From: Promethearchaeota archaeon
GTDB lineage: Archaea; Asgardarchaeota; Lokiarchaeia; Sigyniarchaeales; SOKP01
Direction: 5' to 3'
Length of the DNA stretch: 64,000 nt
Assembly (NCBI GenBank): GCA_016839555.1
Contig: JAEOUA010000010.1
Location: forward strand, 248,001-312,000
Position 1 is the stretch's first letter; every line of letters begins with the position of its first letter. A model generated the notes under the pieces. The model searched no databases, had not been told where the DNA came from, and saw only the letters and a list, made by a program, of their open reading frames with translations. Shown one piece after another: positions 29,113 through 38,287 of this stretch. A program made the translations under genes and the position numbers.

Positions 29113-29949
29113 TTAGACATGGTTTTCAAGCCATTGAACAAGATCATTTAACACCATACTTCTTTTATCCTTACTTTCATTATAAACTTCGTGATATAGA
29201 CCTTCATAAATCTTCACAGTTTTATCCTCCATTTTGTAATGTTCTTTTAAGTCTTCAATACCAAAAACCGCTTTATCCTCAGAACCGCATTGAACTAACA
29301 ATGGTAATTGGAAATCTTCAACAATCTCATTTAGATTCCCAAAATTAACTAGCATTTCTTTAGCAAGTCGAGCAGTAATTTTTTCATGATGAACCAATGG
29401 ATCTTCTATATATGCTTTCACCACTTCAGGATCATGACTAAGAAAGTTAGGATCTAATTTGGTCTCAATAGTCATTTTTGGGGCTATTTTTGAAATTCCT
29501 TTCGATAGGAGTTTAACAAATCCAGAAACATCCTCCCCAGCGGAATTTCCCGCTCCAGAAAGGATTAATCCATCCAATAAAGATTCATATTTTTTGGTAA
29601 AATATTGTGCAATTACAGAACCCATAGAATGGCCCAACATAAAATATGGAATATTTGGATGGTTTTCTTTTGCTATTTCATATATTCTCTTTTCATCTTC
29701 AATATATTGATCAAATGAATCAACATAATTAGTAGTTCCCTCTGATTTTCCATGTCCTCTATGATCATCAGCATAGATTGCATATTCTAATGGAACTAGT
29801 TTATTTATCACATTTGAGTATCGACCGGAATGTGACCCAAAACCGTGAACAATTTGCACTACTGCTTTTGGTTTTCCTTCAGGTAGCCAATACTGATAAT
29901 AAATCCTGAGACCTTTTTCCCCATTAAAATTATTTTCTTTATGTTCCAT
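29113..29949 (-). CDS. alpha/beta hydrolase, monoacylglycerol-lipase-like
   Basis: About 278 residues. The nucleophile elbow is GHSMGS, with DDHRGHGKSEG and VQIVHGFGSHSGRY before it and LVQCGSEDKAV and GLYHEVYNES supplying the acid and catalytic His. This matches the lysophospholipase/monoacylglycerol-lipase branch. An in-frame TTG at 29958 is possible, but ATG at 29949 gives MEHKENNFNG, a more natural start. There is no signal peptide. It is convergent with dnaJ and divergent from the THEP1 gene. Confidence 0.85.
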   Translation of the reverse strand: MEHKENNFNGEKGLRIYYQYWLPEGKPKAVVQIVHGFGSHSGRYSNVINKLVPLEYAIYADDHRGHGKSEGTTNYVDSFDQYIEDEKRIYEIAKENHPNIPYFMLGHSMGSVIAQYFTKKYESLLDGLILSGAGNSAGEDVSGFVKLLSKGISKIAPKMTIETKLDPNFLSHDPEVVKAYIEDPLVHHEKITARLAKEMLVNFGNLNEIVEDFQLPLLVQCGSEDKAVFGIEDLKEHYKMEDKTVKIYEGLYHEVYNESKDKRSMVLNDLVQWLENHV

Positions 29950-30068
29950 AATTATCAAATTTCACTTTAATTTCTAGTATTAATATTATAAAATAATATT
30001 TAAATAAAGATAAATATTACAACTTCTCATATATTAATAAGGTAAATAGCTTGACTTCTAAATAGAGT

Positions 30069-30623
30069 ATGAACGCAAAGATATTGATTACTGGACCTCC
30101 TAAATCTGGAAAATCCACCTTAATCCAAAATTTAATTAAAAATCTTAAAGGTGAATTTGAATTATCCGGCTTTCTAACTCCTGAAGTTCGCAAAAATGGT
30201 AAAAGAATTGGCTTTGATGTAGAAGACATAAATTCTAATATGAAACTCCCACTTGCTCGAAAAGGAGCCTATAGTTCTCAATATAAATTAGGAAGCTATA
30301 ACGTCTTTATTGATAAATTTAATCAATACTTAAATGAAACAATTAGACCAGCTTTAGATAAGTTAGATTTAAAGGAAAATAAAAAGACGATTTTAATTAT
30401 TGATGAGATCGGAAAAATGGAATTATATTCTAGACTATTTCAAACTATGTTAAAAACTATCTTTAACTCTGAAATTTGTATTATAGCAACTATTGGTCAA
30501 AAGATGAAACATCCAATCAAAGATTTTATTTTAAATATTCCATCAATTAAATTATTCAAAGTATCCCATAATAATCAAGAGGAAATATTGAGAGATATAG
30601 TTGCAATTGTCAAGAATAAATAA
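30069..30623 (+). CDS. THEP1-type nucleoside-triphosphatase
   Basis: 184 residues, the full size of the family. Walker A is GPPKSGKST at the N-terminus, followed by SGFLTPEVRKNGKRIGFDV, and Walker B is ILIIDEIGKMEL, all characteristic of THEP1/NTPase_1 proteins. These hydrolyse NTPs slowly in vitro; their cellular role is not settled. It is monocistronic. Confidence 0.9.
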   Translation: MNAKILITGPPKSGKSTLIQNLIKNLKGEFELSGFLTPEVRKNGKRIGFDVEDINSNMKLPLARKGAYSSQYKLGSYNVFIDKFNQYLNETIRPALDKLDLKENKKTILIIDEIGKMELYSRLFQTMLKTIFNSEICIIATIGQKMKHPIKDFILNIPSIKLFKVSHNNQEEILRDIVAIVKNK

Positions 30624-30789
30624 AAAATCTACTTTTTTAATATTCTAATCATCATAGAAAGCTTCAATAAATTTATTTTTATATTTCATAAATTTAAAGC
30701 TCTATATAGTTCTCCATTTTAACTATTTAATAAAATTCCTCTTTAAAATGTAATTAAAAGAGATATAATAGTAGGTTTATATCTTATTA

Positions 30790-31656
30790 ATGAGAAAAAG
30801 CATGAAAAAAATCACTTTAGGTCGGACACAAGAAAAAATACCGATTATTGGGCAAGGTACATGGGGTATCTCAAGATTTTTTAAGGACAACAATTATTAT
30901 GAGCAATGGAAAAAATCATTGAGAGCTGGTATTGAACTCGGAATGACGCACATAGATACTGCGGAATTCTATGGGTGGGGCAAGGCAGAGGAAATTGTAG
31001 GAGAAGTTATAAAAGAATATAACAGAGATGATTTATTCATTACAAGCAAGCTGTTTCCTATGCATTTAAGTAAAAGAACTATGAAAAAAGCTGCAGAAAA
31101 AAGTCTAAAACGATTAGATCTTGATTATTTTGATCTATATTTAATTCATTGGCCTAATCCACTCGTATCTATTAAGAAGCAGATGAGGGTTTTAGAAACT
31201 TTAGTTAATGAAGGAAAAACTCGTTATATTGGAGTGAGTAATTTTTCATTAGAGCAATTTAAAAGAGCTCAAGAAAGTCTTAAAACTGTAGAATTAATAA
31301 ACAATCAATTGAAATTGAATATAATAGACCAAGAGATCATGCACGATTCTTTATCATATTATCAAAAAAATGATATTATTATAACCGCCTATAGTCCACT
31401 TGGTCATAAAGGACTTAAGGATATTAATATCTGGTTAATGGACAAATTAGAAGAAATTGCGGAGCGTCATAATGCAACAATTCAACAAATTGCAATTGCA
31501 TGGTTGATAAGTCATAAAAATGTTATTACTATTCCGAAAGCATTTCATATTAATCATATTAAAGAAAATGCAGAAGCTGCTTCTATTAAGTTAACGAAAA
31601 GTGAAATCGAGCTTTTCTATAAAAAAGATTCAAATTTTATTTTAAATAAGCTTTAA
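30790..31656 (+). CDS. aldo/keto reductase
   Basis: 288 residues. The catalytic tetrad is visible: Asp and Tyr in HIDTAEFYGWG, Lys in ITSKLFP, His in LIHWPNP. NADPH-binding elements are GVSNFSLEQF and AYSPLGHKG, then TIPKAFHINHI. It should reduce an aldehyde or ketone with NADPH; the substrate is unknown. ATG at 30790 is followed by a second in-frame ATG at 30802 that could also serve. Confidence 0.88.
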   Translation: MRKSMKKITLGRTQEKIPIIGQGTWGISRFFKDNNYYEQWKKSLRAGIELGMTHIDTAEFYGWGKAEEIVGEVIKEYNRDDLFITSKLFPMHLSKRTMKKAAEKSLKRLDLDYFDLYLIHWPNPLVSIKKQMRVLETLVNEGKTRYIGVSNFSLEQFKRAQESLKTVELINNQLKLNIIDQEIMHDSLSYYQKNDIIITAYSPLGHKGLKDINIWLMDKLEEIAERHNATIQQIAIAWLISHKNVITIPKAFHINHIKENAEAASIKLTKSEIELFYKKDSNFILNKL

Positions 31657-31951
31657 GATTAATTTTGATGAATGAGCGATTCTTGGGATATATAATTTCG
31701 ATATATCTTAATATAGAGTGTTTTTTAATATCATACTATTTATTTTTATCAAATAACTCTAATTTTAATGTGCATTAATTAAAAAGTATTAAGAAATAGA
31801 ACAATTGAGAGATTTGCTAAAAATTATAAATAAGAAAATTCATATATATAAATTAATACACATTTTAAACACAAAATATTTCAAATTATTAAGAAAAGAT
31901 TTTTATTTTTCAAATTGATGAAAAATATAACGATTAATTAAATGAATAAGA

Positions 31952-32560
31952 TTGCCTTCTCAAAAAATTACCCTCTCAAATTATTTTAAAGAGGGTATAT
32001 ATTTCACATGCGAACAATGCGGAACGTGTTGCAAAGGGCGAGATAACGGAGAGGTTTATTTATATAAAGAAGATATAATTAGGTTAGTAGATAATTTAAA
32101 TAATAAGGGAAAAAATTATACCTTAAGTTCCTTTTCTAAAAAATATTTAAAAGTGGTACGAACAAGTTTTTATTGGGAAAAATCGAAACAAAGTAAAGGA
32201 AAAAATTACTCATATAAAGCTTTAGGATTTAAATTCATCGGAGATGACGAATATTGTCCTTTTCTTGTACAAGATCACATTTGTAGTGTTCATGAAGCCA
32301 GACCTTATCAATGTAGAGCCTATCCCATCGGATGGAATATGCTTATTAATAGTAACAGGAATTTTGCTAAATACTCTAAAGAATGTCCGGGGCTAAGAAA
32401 TTCACTCGAAAAAAAAGGGCATTATTATTCTCCCCAAGAAATTATAAAATGGGCAAGAAAGGAATATGAAATGGAAAAAGAATTTTTTTTAGAAATGAAG
32501 AAAAACAATTTCGATCTTTTTAAAGCATATCCCTTTTTACCGGAAGATATATCAAAATAG
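31952..32560 (+). CDS. YkgJ-family cysteine cluster protein
   Basis: 202 residues. The Cys cluster signature is complete: CEQCGTCCKG near residue 20, CPFL, then CSVHEARPYQCRAYPIGW, with one further Cys (KECPGLR). The family binds zinc or an Fe-S cluster and its function is poorly known. The start is TTG at 31952, because an in-frame stop lies just upstream; an ATG at 31941 is out of frame. About 290 bp without a recognisable gene lie on each side, so it is transcribed alone. Confidence 0.82.
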   Translation: MPSQKITLSNYFKEGIYFTCEQCGTCCKGRDNGEVYLYKEDIIRLVDNLNNKGKNYTLSSFSKKYLKVVRTSFYWEKSKQSKGKNYSYKALGFKFIGDDEYCPFLVQDHICSVHEARPYQCRAYPIGWNMLINSNRNFAKYSKECPGLRNSLEKKGHYYSPQEIIKWARKEYEMEKEFFLEMKKNNFDLFKAYPFLPEDISK

Positions 32561-32847
32561 ATACTATTAAATCCCAATTACATTTTTAGTATTTACTTCT
32601 AATTAAAAGAGAAAAATCACTATCTTATTATTGCTTTTTTTAGATATTTTAAATTTCTCTATTCATATTTTTTATATAATTTTATATAGAGCGAATATCT
32701 CCCACTGAATAATATTTAATAAGAATTTTAGATGAATTCTCTACTTTTATGAATGATTAAGGTTTTTTTATTTTAGGAACTATTTTATAATAGATATTAA
32801 ATTAATACAATTATTATACAAAATACTCTAAATAAAGGTTTATAATC

Positions 32848-35238
32848 TTGAATATTGGCTTATTTCTTTGCGACTGCGGTAAAAATATTTCGGGAATAAT
32901 TGATAATGAAAAACTTGTTGATTATTTTACCAACTATCCCGATGTTTATGTTTTTCGGGAGCAATATTTATGCTCAGAACTAGGTTTAAAGGAAATAAAG
33001 GAGGAAATTGAGGAAAAACAAATCGATAGAGTAGTGATTGCTGCATGTTCTTTTAAATTACATGGCTCTTTATTTAGAAAGACTATAGAAAAAGCAGGCA
33101 TTAATAGGTTTTTAATATCTTTTGCCAATATTAGGGAACAGAACTCGTGGGTCCATGCAAATCAACCAAAAAAAGCAACTCAGAAAGCGATTGATCAAAT
33201 TAAAATGGCTATCGCACAAGTGAGATTATTAACTCCTTTAGAAGTCCAAACTGTTAAAACAATCCCAAAGGTACTTATAATAGGAGGAGGTATCGCTGGC
33301 ATAAAGGCTTCTTTGATCATTGCTGATGCAGGATTTAAAGTATATTTAGTTGAGCGTGAACCTACTATTGGAGGGCATATGGCTCTTTTTGACAAGACAT
33401 TTCCTACTCTCGATTGCTCAATCTGTATACTTGGTCCTCTTATGAGTGAAGTAAATGAGCATCCCAATATTGAATTATTAACATATTCCGAAGTTGAAAA
33501 AGTGGAAGGATACATAGGAAATTTTAAAGCGACAATTAAAAAGAAACCTCGCTTTATAGATGAAGATGCGTGTGTTGGGTGTTTTGATATATGCAGCGAT
33601 GTCTGTCCGATTGATGTGGAAAATTCTTTTTTCCCACGAAAAGCTATTGATGTTCCATATCCCCAAGCGATTCCACTTCTTCCCACGATTTTAGAAGAGG
33701 AATGTATAGGGTGTAAGGCATGTGCCCAAGCATGTGATAGAGATGCTATCGATTTTGACCAACAAGCAGAAGAGATCGAAATAAATATAGGCGCAATAAT
33801 AGTTGCGACAGGATTAAAAACATTTGATCCCACAATATTAGCTGAGCTGAACTATCAGAAGTATCAAGATGTGATTACGACTCTTCAATTAGAACGATTA
33901 TTAAATAATGACGGACCTACAAATGGGAAAGCAGTAATACCATCTACAGGAAAAACGCCTCGAAAAGTGTCCTTTGTGTTATGTGTGGGTTCAAGGAATA
34001 AAAAAATAAATCGTGATTATTGTAGTCAAGTATGTTGTAATGCTGCAATTAAACAAGCAGTTTTGTTAAAAAAGGAAAATCCTGATATTACTATTAATAT
34101 TTATTATACTGATATAAGAGCTGTTGGAAAGAATTGTGAAGAATTTTATAATAGGGCAAGGGAAGAATTTGGGATACGATTTATTAAAAGTAATATTTCT
34201 TCTATCGTAAAAAGTGATACCTCCGATGAATTAATCATTCGTGGAGAAGATGTAATTGAAAATGTTTTATTTGAACATAAAACTGAACTTGTTGTTCTTG
34301 CGGTTGGCATTGAACCAGCTGAGGGAACGGAGGAATTAAGCCAAATTTTAAATATATCCCTGGATCCCTATGGATTTTTATTGGAGAAACACCTTAAAGT
34401 AAAACCTTCAGAATCTTCTGTGAATGGAATATATATTGCTGGTGCTATTCAAGGACCGAAGGATATTCCCTCAAGCATAGCACAAGCGGAAAGTGCTGCT
34501 TCGAAGGCAATTGCTTTGATTTCAAAAGGTTTGGTTGAATTAGATCCTCATATCGTCTATTTTGACCCAGAAAGATGTGATTTGTGCCGTTTATGTGAAA
34601 ATATTTGTAATTTTAATGCTATTGAAATAAAGGATAATCAATTAAATTTAATCCAAGAAAATTGCTCGGGATGTGGGGCATGTGCAGCGATGTGTCCTAA
34701 TGATGCGCTTTATATTCCAGGATTTTCAAAAAATCAGCTTGCAGCTCAAATGGAAGCTTCTATAGAAGAAAAGAAGGAATTTCCTTTCATAATTGCCTTT
34801 TTATGTAATTGGTGCTCATATGCGGGTGCAGATATAGCAGGGATCTCAAAAATTCAATATCCCTCAAATATTCGAGCTATTCGAGTAATGTGCACTGCAA
34901 TGTTAGATCCCTCATTAGTATTTGAGAGCTTTTTTCATGGTGCTGATGGAGTTTTGATTGCGGGTTGTTATCCACAAGATTGCCACTATGATACAGGTTT
35001 TTTAAAAGCAAGCACTCGATATAAAAGCATTCGTGAAATGTTAGGTGAAGCAGGTATTAATGAAGAGCGAGTAAGGATTGAAAGTGTTTCTGCTGGGGAG
35101 GGTGAAAAGTTTTCAAGAATTGTTACTGAATTTAAAGAACAAATAGAAAAATTAGGGCCTATTAAGCCGAATGAATATTTAAAACCCATCCTTCAAAAGA
35201 AGAAAAAGGAGGAAAAAGCAAGACTAGATGAAATTTAA
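32848..35238 (+). CDS. hdrA: HdrA-MvhD fusion, heterodisulfide-reductase-type flavoprotein
   Basis: 796 residues, TTG start at 32848 with AAAGG upstream. It has an N-terminal HdrA domain (LFLCDCGKNISG), then the FAD site IGGGIAGIKAS near residue 144 and CSICILGPLM. There are two ferredoxin clusters near 241 and 285 (CVGCFDICSDVCP, CIGCKACAQACD) and two more near 576 and 605 (CDLCRLCENIC, CSGCGACAAMCP). From about 650 comes an MvhD domain with CNWCSYAGAD, VMCTAML and GCYPQDCHY. HdrA is the electron-bifurcating flavin subunit; MvhD links it to a hydrogenase or formate dehydrogenase. Neither HdrB/HdrC nor a hydrogenase is adjacent, so partners are elsewhere. It is likely to couple ferredoxin with another carrier. 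Confidence 0.92.
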   Translation: MNIGLFLCDCGKNISGIIDNEKLVDYFTNYPDVYVFREQYLCSELGLKEIKEEIEEKQIDRVVIAACSFKLHGSLFRKTIEKAGINRFLISFANIREQNSWVHANQPKKATQKAIDQIKMAIAQVRLLTPLEVQTVKTIPKVLIIGGGIAGIKASLIIADAGFKVYLVEREPTIGGHMALFDKTFPTLDCSICILGPLMSEVNEHPNIELLTYSEVEKVEGYIGNFKATIKKKPRFIDEDACVGCFDICSDVCPIDVENSFFPRKAIDVPYPQAIPLLPTILEEECIGCKACAQACDRDAIDFDQQAEEIEINIGAIIVATGLKTFDPTILAELNYQKYQDVITTLQLERLLNNDGPTNGKAVIPSTGKTPRKVSFVLCVGSRNKKINRDYCSQVCCNAAIKQAVLLKKENPDITINIYYTDIRAVGKNCEEFYNRAREEFGIRFIKSNISSIVKSDTSDELIIRGEDVIENVLFEHKTELVVLAVGIEPAEGTEELSQILNISLDPYGFLLEKHLKVKPSESSVNGIYIAGAIQGPKDIPSSIAQAESAASKAIALISKGLVELDPHIVYFDPERCDLCRLCENICNFNAIEIKDNQLNLIQENCSGCGACAAMCPNDALYIPGFSKNQLAAQMEASIEEKKEFPFIIAFLCNWCSYAGADIAGISKIQYPSNIRAIRVMCTAMLDPSLVFESFFHGADGVLIAGCYPQDCHYDTGFLKASTRYKSIREMLGEAGINEERVRIESVSAGEGEKFSRIVTEFKEQIEKLGPIKPNEYLKPILQKKKKEEKARLDEI

Positions 35239-35351
35239 TAATGTTAGACTCTAAGATTTTATTTTTTAATAATCCTCTTTCTTAAGTGAAAAGTTCTAAA
35301 TATTAATAAACCTAAGGATAAATTATATTAATCAAAAGATTTAATCAAATT

Positions 35352-35810
35352 ATGATGGATGAAGAAATTTCCCGTGAAAAAAAAGAAAATGAATTAAAGA
35401 TTTTTAACGAGGCAGTTGAATATTTTAATCAATATGATGACATCAGCAACCATGAACCATTAAAATCTACTGAAATGTTTAATAGTATTCTTTTGCGAGA
35501 CCAAATGTTATCTGAGCTTAACAATTTAAAAGAATTAATTTTGAATAATCCTGATTCTAAAATAAGTCAGTTATCAACTGAGGAAAAAGAAGTATTTAAT
35601 AAATTTATGAAAGCATACTCTATATGTCCGATATGTGGAGGTCATAATCACTATTATAATCTTAAAAAAATATATTTTGATGAAGATGTAAGTGATTTAA
35701 AGGAATATTTAGTTGAAAATATGAATTCCAGAGAAAAAAAGATTGGAGCACTTACCGTGATTACAGGTATTGTATGTTGTGGTTGCTTCAAAAAGTATTT
35801 AAAACCTTAA
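35352..35810 (+). CDS. stand-alone Cys-rich domain related to the GTPase tail at 61481
   Basis: 152 residues. The N-terminal half is helical and acidic. The C-terminal half carries CPICGGHNHYYNLKKIYF and, about 45 residues later, GIVCCGCFKKY. This pairs closely with the C-terminal domain of the GTPase at 61481 (CPICNSRNHSSYLKRFYF and GIPCCECFQKY), with the same spacing and a shared preceding LSTEE/LSLEE helix. The Cys/His pattern predicts a zinc-binding module not recognised here as a named family. Two start codons (35352, 35355) are possible. It is probably an adaptor of GTPase signalling; that role is inferred from the fusion. Confidence 0.7.
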   Translation: MMDEEISREKKENELKIFNEAVEYFNQYDDISNHEPLKSTEMFNSILLRDQMLSELNNLKELILNNPDSKISQLSTEEKEVFNKFMKAYSICPICGGHNHYYNLKKIYFDEDVSDLKEYLVENMNSREKKIGALTVITGIVCCGCFKKYLKP

Positions 35811-35812
35811 AT

Positions 35813-36060
35813 TTACAAATCATTTAAGTATTTAATAATTTCCCCGTTTTGGGTTATTTGAAAATAATTATTCTTGCTAACTTTATCCTTAACTACTTCT
35901 ACACAAAACGCTTTTTTTAAATAATCCAGATTATATTTTGAAACGTCTTTTTTATTTAGAATACTTTTATTTTTTAATTCTATGTATAAAAATAGCGCAA
36001 TTTAAAAATCAATGCTCTTAACTTGATATTATTATAGCTATTGTTAATGTTTTTTCTCAA
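35813..36060 (-). pseudogene. small wHTH-like gene with a frameshift
   Basis: On the minus strand a TTG-started frame (RKNINNSYNNIKLRALIFKL) runs into a T-run and stops at TAG. The next frame continues with coding-like sequence: YIELKNKSILNKKDV, SKYNLDYLKKAFCVEVV, then SKNNYFQITQNGEIIKYL and a stop at 35813-35815. The ending resembles the wing and last helix of small winged-helix proteins. Adding one T to the run would give a single protein of about 82 residues. It would be convergent with the 35352 gene with only two bases between stops. It may be a true pseudogene or a homopolymer error. Confidence 0.35.
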
Positions 36061-36217
36061 TATTTTTTTATATTAATTTTTCTACAAAATTTTTATTAGA
36101 ATTTTAATAAATTAAAAACCTCAAGTTTAAATAGTTCTTTTAAGATATATAATATTGAGAATAATATTAATAATATTAAAAATATAAATCATATCTTTTC
36201 CAAAGGAGTATAAAATA

Positions 36218-36340
36218 ATGTGTCTCCATTGTAATTATTGGAATGTTGAAAACCTCAAGAAGGCAAGCCCCAAACCTAAGTTAGAATCATCCTCAGAAGA
36301 AGTTAAACCCGTTTATCAAAGTACCCCTCATCAAGAATAA
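36218..36340 (+). CDS. 40-residue microprotein with CXXC motif
   Basis: A strong Shine-Dalgarno (AAAGGAG at 36202-36208) stands nine bases before an ATG that opens a 40-codon frame. The product begins MCLHCNYWNVENLKKA and ends in a Ser/Glu/Pro-rich polar tail. The two early Cys (CLHC) could be half of a metal site. There is no overlapping gene, and a long T-tract follows about 95 bp downstream. Few genes here have such a good ribosome site, which supports real translation. Function unknown. Confidence 0.5.
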   Translation: MCLHCNYWNVENLKKASPKPKLESSSEEVKPVYQSTPHQE

Positions 36341-36432
36341 TTATCTTTTAAAATAACTCGAAACATTATATCATCTTACTAATAATCAGTGATAATTTGT
36401 TCACAGATTAAAGGAAATTTTTTTAATTTACC

Positions 36433-36451
36433 TTTTTTCTTTTTTTTTTTT
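36433..36451 (+). terminator. T-tract, possible terminator of the microprotein gene
   Basis: A run of T broken by one C (six T, C, twelve T) lies downstream of the microprotein gene. Archaeal RNA polymerase terminates at U-tracts without a hairpin. It is the longest T-run in the neighbourhood, but the whole region is AT-rich. Confidence 0.3.
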
Positions 36452-36580
36452 ATATAAGCAAATTTTTTACCTTACAAATTCAAATTTTTAAAAATTAAAC
36501 TTCCAGTTTTATAAAATTAATCTCTCAAACTTAAGATGGTATGATTAATAATTTCAAAAAATGGAGAAAAAGATAGATTT

Positions 36581-37126
36581 TTAATAGATTCCACGATATT
36601 TTCGCCGGAGACTTATAAATAGACCTTTAAAAAAGGGGAGGTATATTAAGATTATTGCAATCACTATTGCTATAATATTTAAAACAATCCCGAGTATCGC
36701 AAATACACCCCCCATATCTATGAAAAGATTTTTTGACTCATTAGCGCGTAATTTTTGCCGTATCATTCTAGAAATAATACCTAATGAACAACCAGCAATA
36801 CTAGAGAGTATAGCAACTAGTCCAAACACCTCAGTCACCAATTTTAATTCTTCATCAAAATAATATGATTCATAAAAAATATAATATGTAGACTGAACAG
36901 AATTTCTTAGAATTAATATAAGAGCTAAACCGATAATTATAAAGATGATTGCTATTATAAAAGACGATAATCCGAGGATAAAACATCTTTTCGACTCTTT
37001 TATAGTAGTAACATCTGAATCAGAAGTTTTCATAGATATCCTCAAGTCTGCTCCACAATGGTCACAAAATTTTTGATCTGAAGACTTTAATTTTTCACCA
37101 CATTGAGGACAATACAAATTATTCAC
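36581..37126 (-). CDS. zinc-ribbon membrane protein, paralog 1 of 4
   Basis: 181 residues, GTG start. The N-terminal zinc ribbon is CPQCGEKLKSSDQKFCDHCG, followed by a short polar linker, then three hydrophobic segments (around residues 47-72, 96-120 and 133-160) and a basic end. It shares ribbon, topology and the middle motif (LSSIAGCSLGIISRMIRQK) with the next three genes. The ribbon should face the cytoplasm. The family is common as 'zinc-ribbon domain-containing' proteins; function unknown. Confidence 0.75.
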   Translation of the reverse strand: MNNLYCPQCGEKLKSSDQKFCDHCGADLRISMKTSDSDVTTIKESKRCFILGLSSFIIAIIFIIIGLALILILRNSVQSTYYIFYESYYFDEELKLVTEVFGLVAILSSIAGCSLGIISRMIRQKLRANESKNLFIDMGGVFAILGIVLNIIAIVIAIILIYLPFFKGLFISLRRKYRGIY

Positions 37127-37158
37127 ATATTTATTTTTATTATTATATATTACAATAT

Positions 37159-37223
37159 TTTAGATTTCGAAAATAAAATTAAATGATTATATTATCAAAG
37201 AGAGGTTCTTATATAAAAATGTT
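37159..37223 (-). promoter_or_regulatory. conserved upstream block of zinc-ribbon paralog 1
   Basis: The first of four related blocks. In gene sense it holds a TATA-like TTTTTATATAAG (about 85 bp before the start codon) and ends in GAAATCTAA, 32 bp before the GTG. Spacing and sequence recur before the other three paralogs. The central CAAAGAGAGGTTC part differs slightly from the other copies. Confidence 0.5.
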
Positions 37224-37382
37224 ACTTCACTATCTCAATTGAAAAAATTTTGAAAAGTTAAAAAAAAAACTCTAATTTAATTTTTGTTGATAATAAAGCT
37301 TCTATATGATTGAGAAATATTTCCTCATCTAGAAATTACAATAAATTCTTGATATCATATGGAAAAAAAAGAAAAAATTTGA

Positions 37383-38006
37383 TTAATAATAAAAATAATA
37401 TCTAAGTTCTTCAAGGCTTGGAATATTTTTCATAAGTTCGTAAAAAAGTTGAAAATAAAAGGGGATAAAACATAATAGCACACCAATTATTAACCCATTT
37501 ATGTTTATAAAAATACCAAGCATTTCGAGATAACTACTTATCTTTATTAAACGATTATTTGATTCATTAATTAATCTTTTCTGTCTTATTATTTTAGCAA
37601 TTATTCCTAATATAATCCCCGCAACGCTAATTAATATAAAAACTATTCCGAGCATTAAACTTAAGGTTTTCAATTCTTCTTCTAAAATAAGTTCACCTTT
37701 GATAAAATAAAAACCCGCTTTAAAAAGTATCAAATCTAAAAAATTATATTCCCAATGGACAGAATTTAAAATTTTGAAAATAAAGCGTAAACCAATAATC
37801 ATGGAAATTAATCCTAATATAAAAGAAACTATTGCGAGAACAAAAGATATTATTATATACTTTTTGGATATTCCCTTTTTGGTTTCAGTAATTTTTGGTT
37901 GAGAAGATTTTGCTTTAATTTTCAATTCTGCTCCACAATATCTGCAAAACTTTTGATCTGGCGATTCTACTTTTTTACCACAGTTAGGACAATTCAATTC
38001 CTTCAC
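37383..38006 (-). CDS. zinc-ribbon membrane protein, paralog 2 of 4
   Basis: 207 residues, GTG start (MKELNCPNCG). The ribbon is CPNCGKKVESPDQKFCRYCG and three hydrophobic segments follow. Relative to paralog 1 the loop between the first two segments is longer (KAGFYFIKGELILEEELK). The conserved middle motif is VAGIILGIIAKIIRQKR. It lies between paralogs 1 and 3 with about 260-280 bp gaps that hold the shared upstream blocks, so each gene seems to have its own promoter rather than belonging to one operon. Confidence 0.75.
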   Translation of the reverse strand: MKELNCPNCGKKVESPDQKFCRYCGAELKIKAKSSQPKITETKKGISKKYIIISFVLAIVSFILGLISMIIGLRFIFKILNSVHWEYNFLDLILFKAGFYFIKGELILEEELKTLSLMLGIVFILISVAGIILGIIAKIIRQKRLINESNNRLIKISSYLEMLGIFININGLIIGVLLCFIPFYFQLFYELMKNIPSLEELRYYFYY

Positions 38007-38039
38007 GAATTTTATTTATATAAATATATATTAAATAAA

Positions 38040-38112
38040 TTAGATTTCACAGCTTTAATAAAATTAAATGATTATATACCAAAGAGATAATCTTATATAA
38101 AAAGGTTATCAT
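38040..38112 (-). promoter_or_regulatory. conserved upstream block of zinc-ribbon paralog 2
   Basis: The second copy. Plus-strand CCAAAGAGATAATCTTATAT and a following TATAAAAA form the core. In gene sense the block ends with a TAG/TTAGATTTC-complement element 33 bp before the start codon, as for paralog 1. Confidence 0.5.
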
Positions 38113-38287
38113 GCTAGCTTTATAAATAAATCTTTTAAGATTCTAAAGGATTTTTGCATCCAAACTTTTCCCAAAAACAGTTATAATCTACTTTAAACTA
38201 TAAAAAAAACTCGATGATTGATATTAAAAAATCTCAAATCTAACAGAATAAAGAATTAAATCGCTCCAATAATAAAACTTATTTTAT

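Noticed and set aside
31670..31780. 36-codon ATG frame between the aldo/keto reductase and YkgJ genes
   Set aside because: Composition is as expected from AT-rich non-coding sequence and there is no ribosome site.
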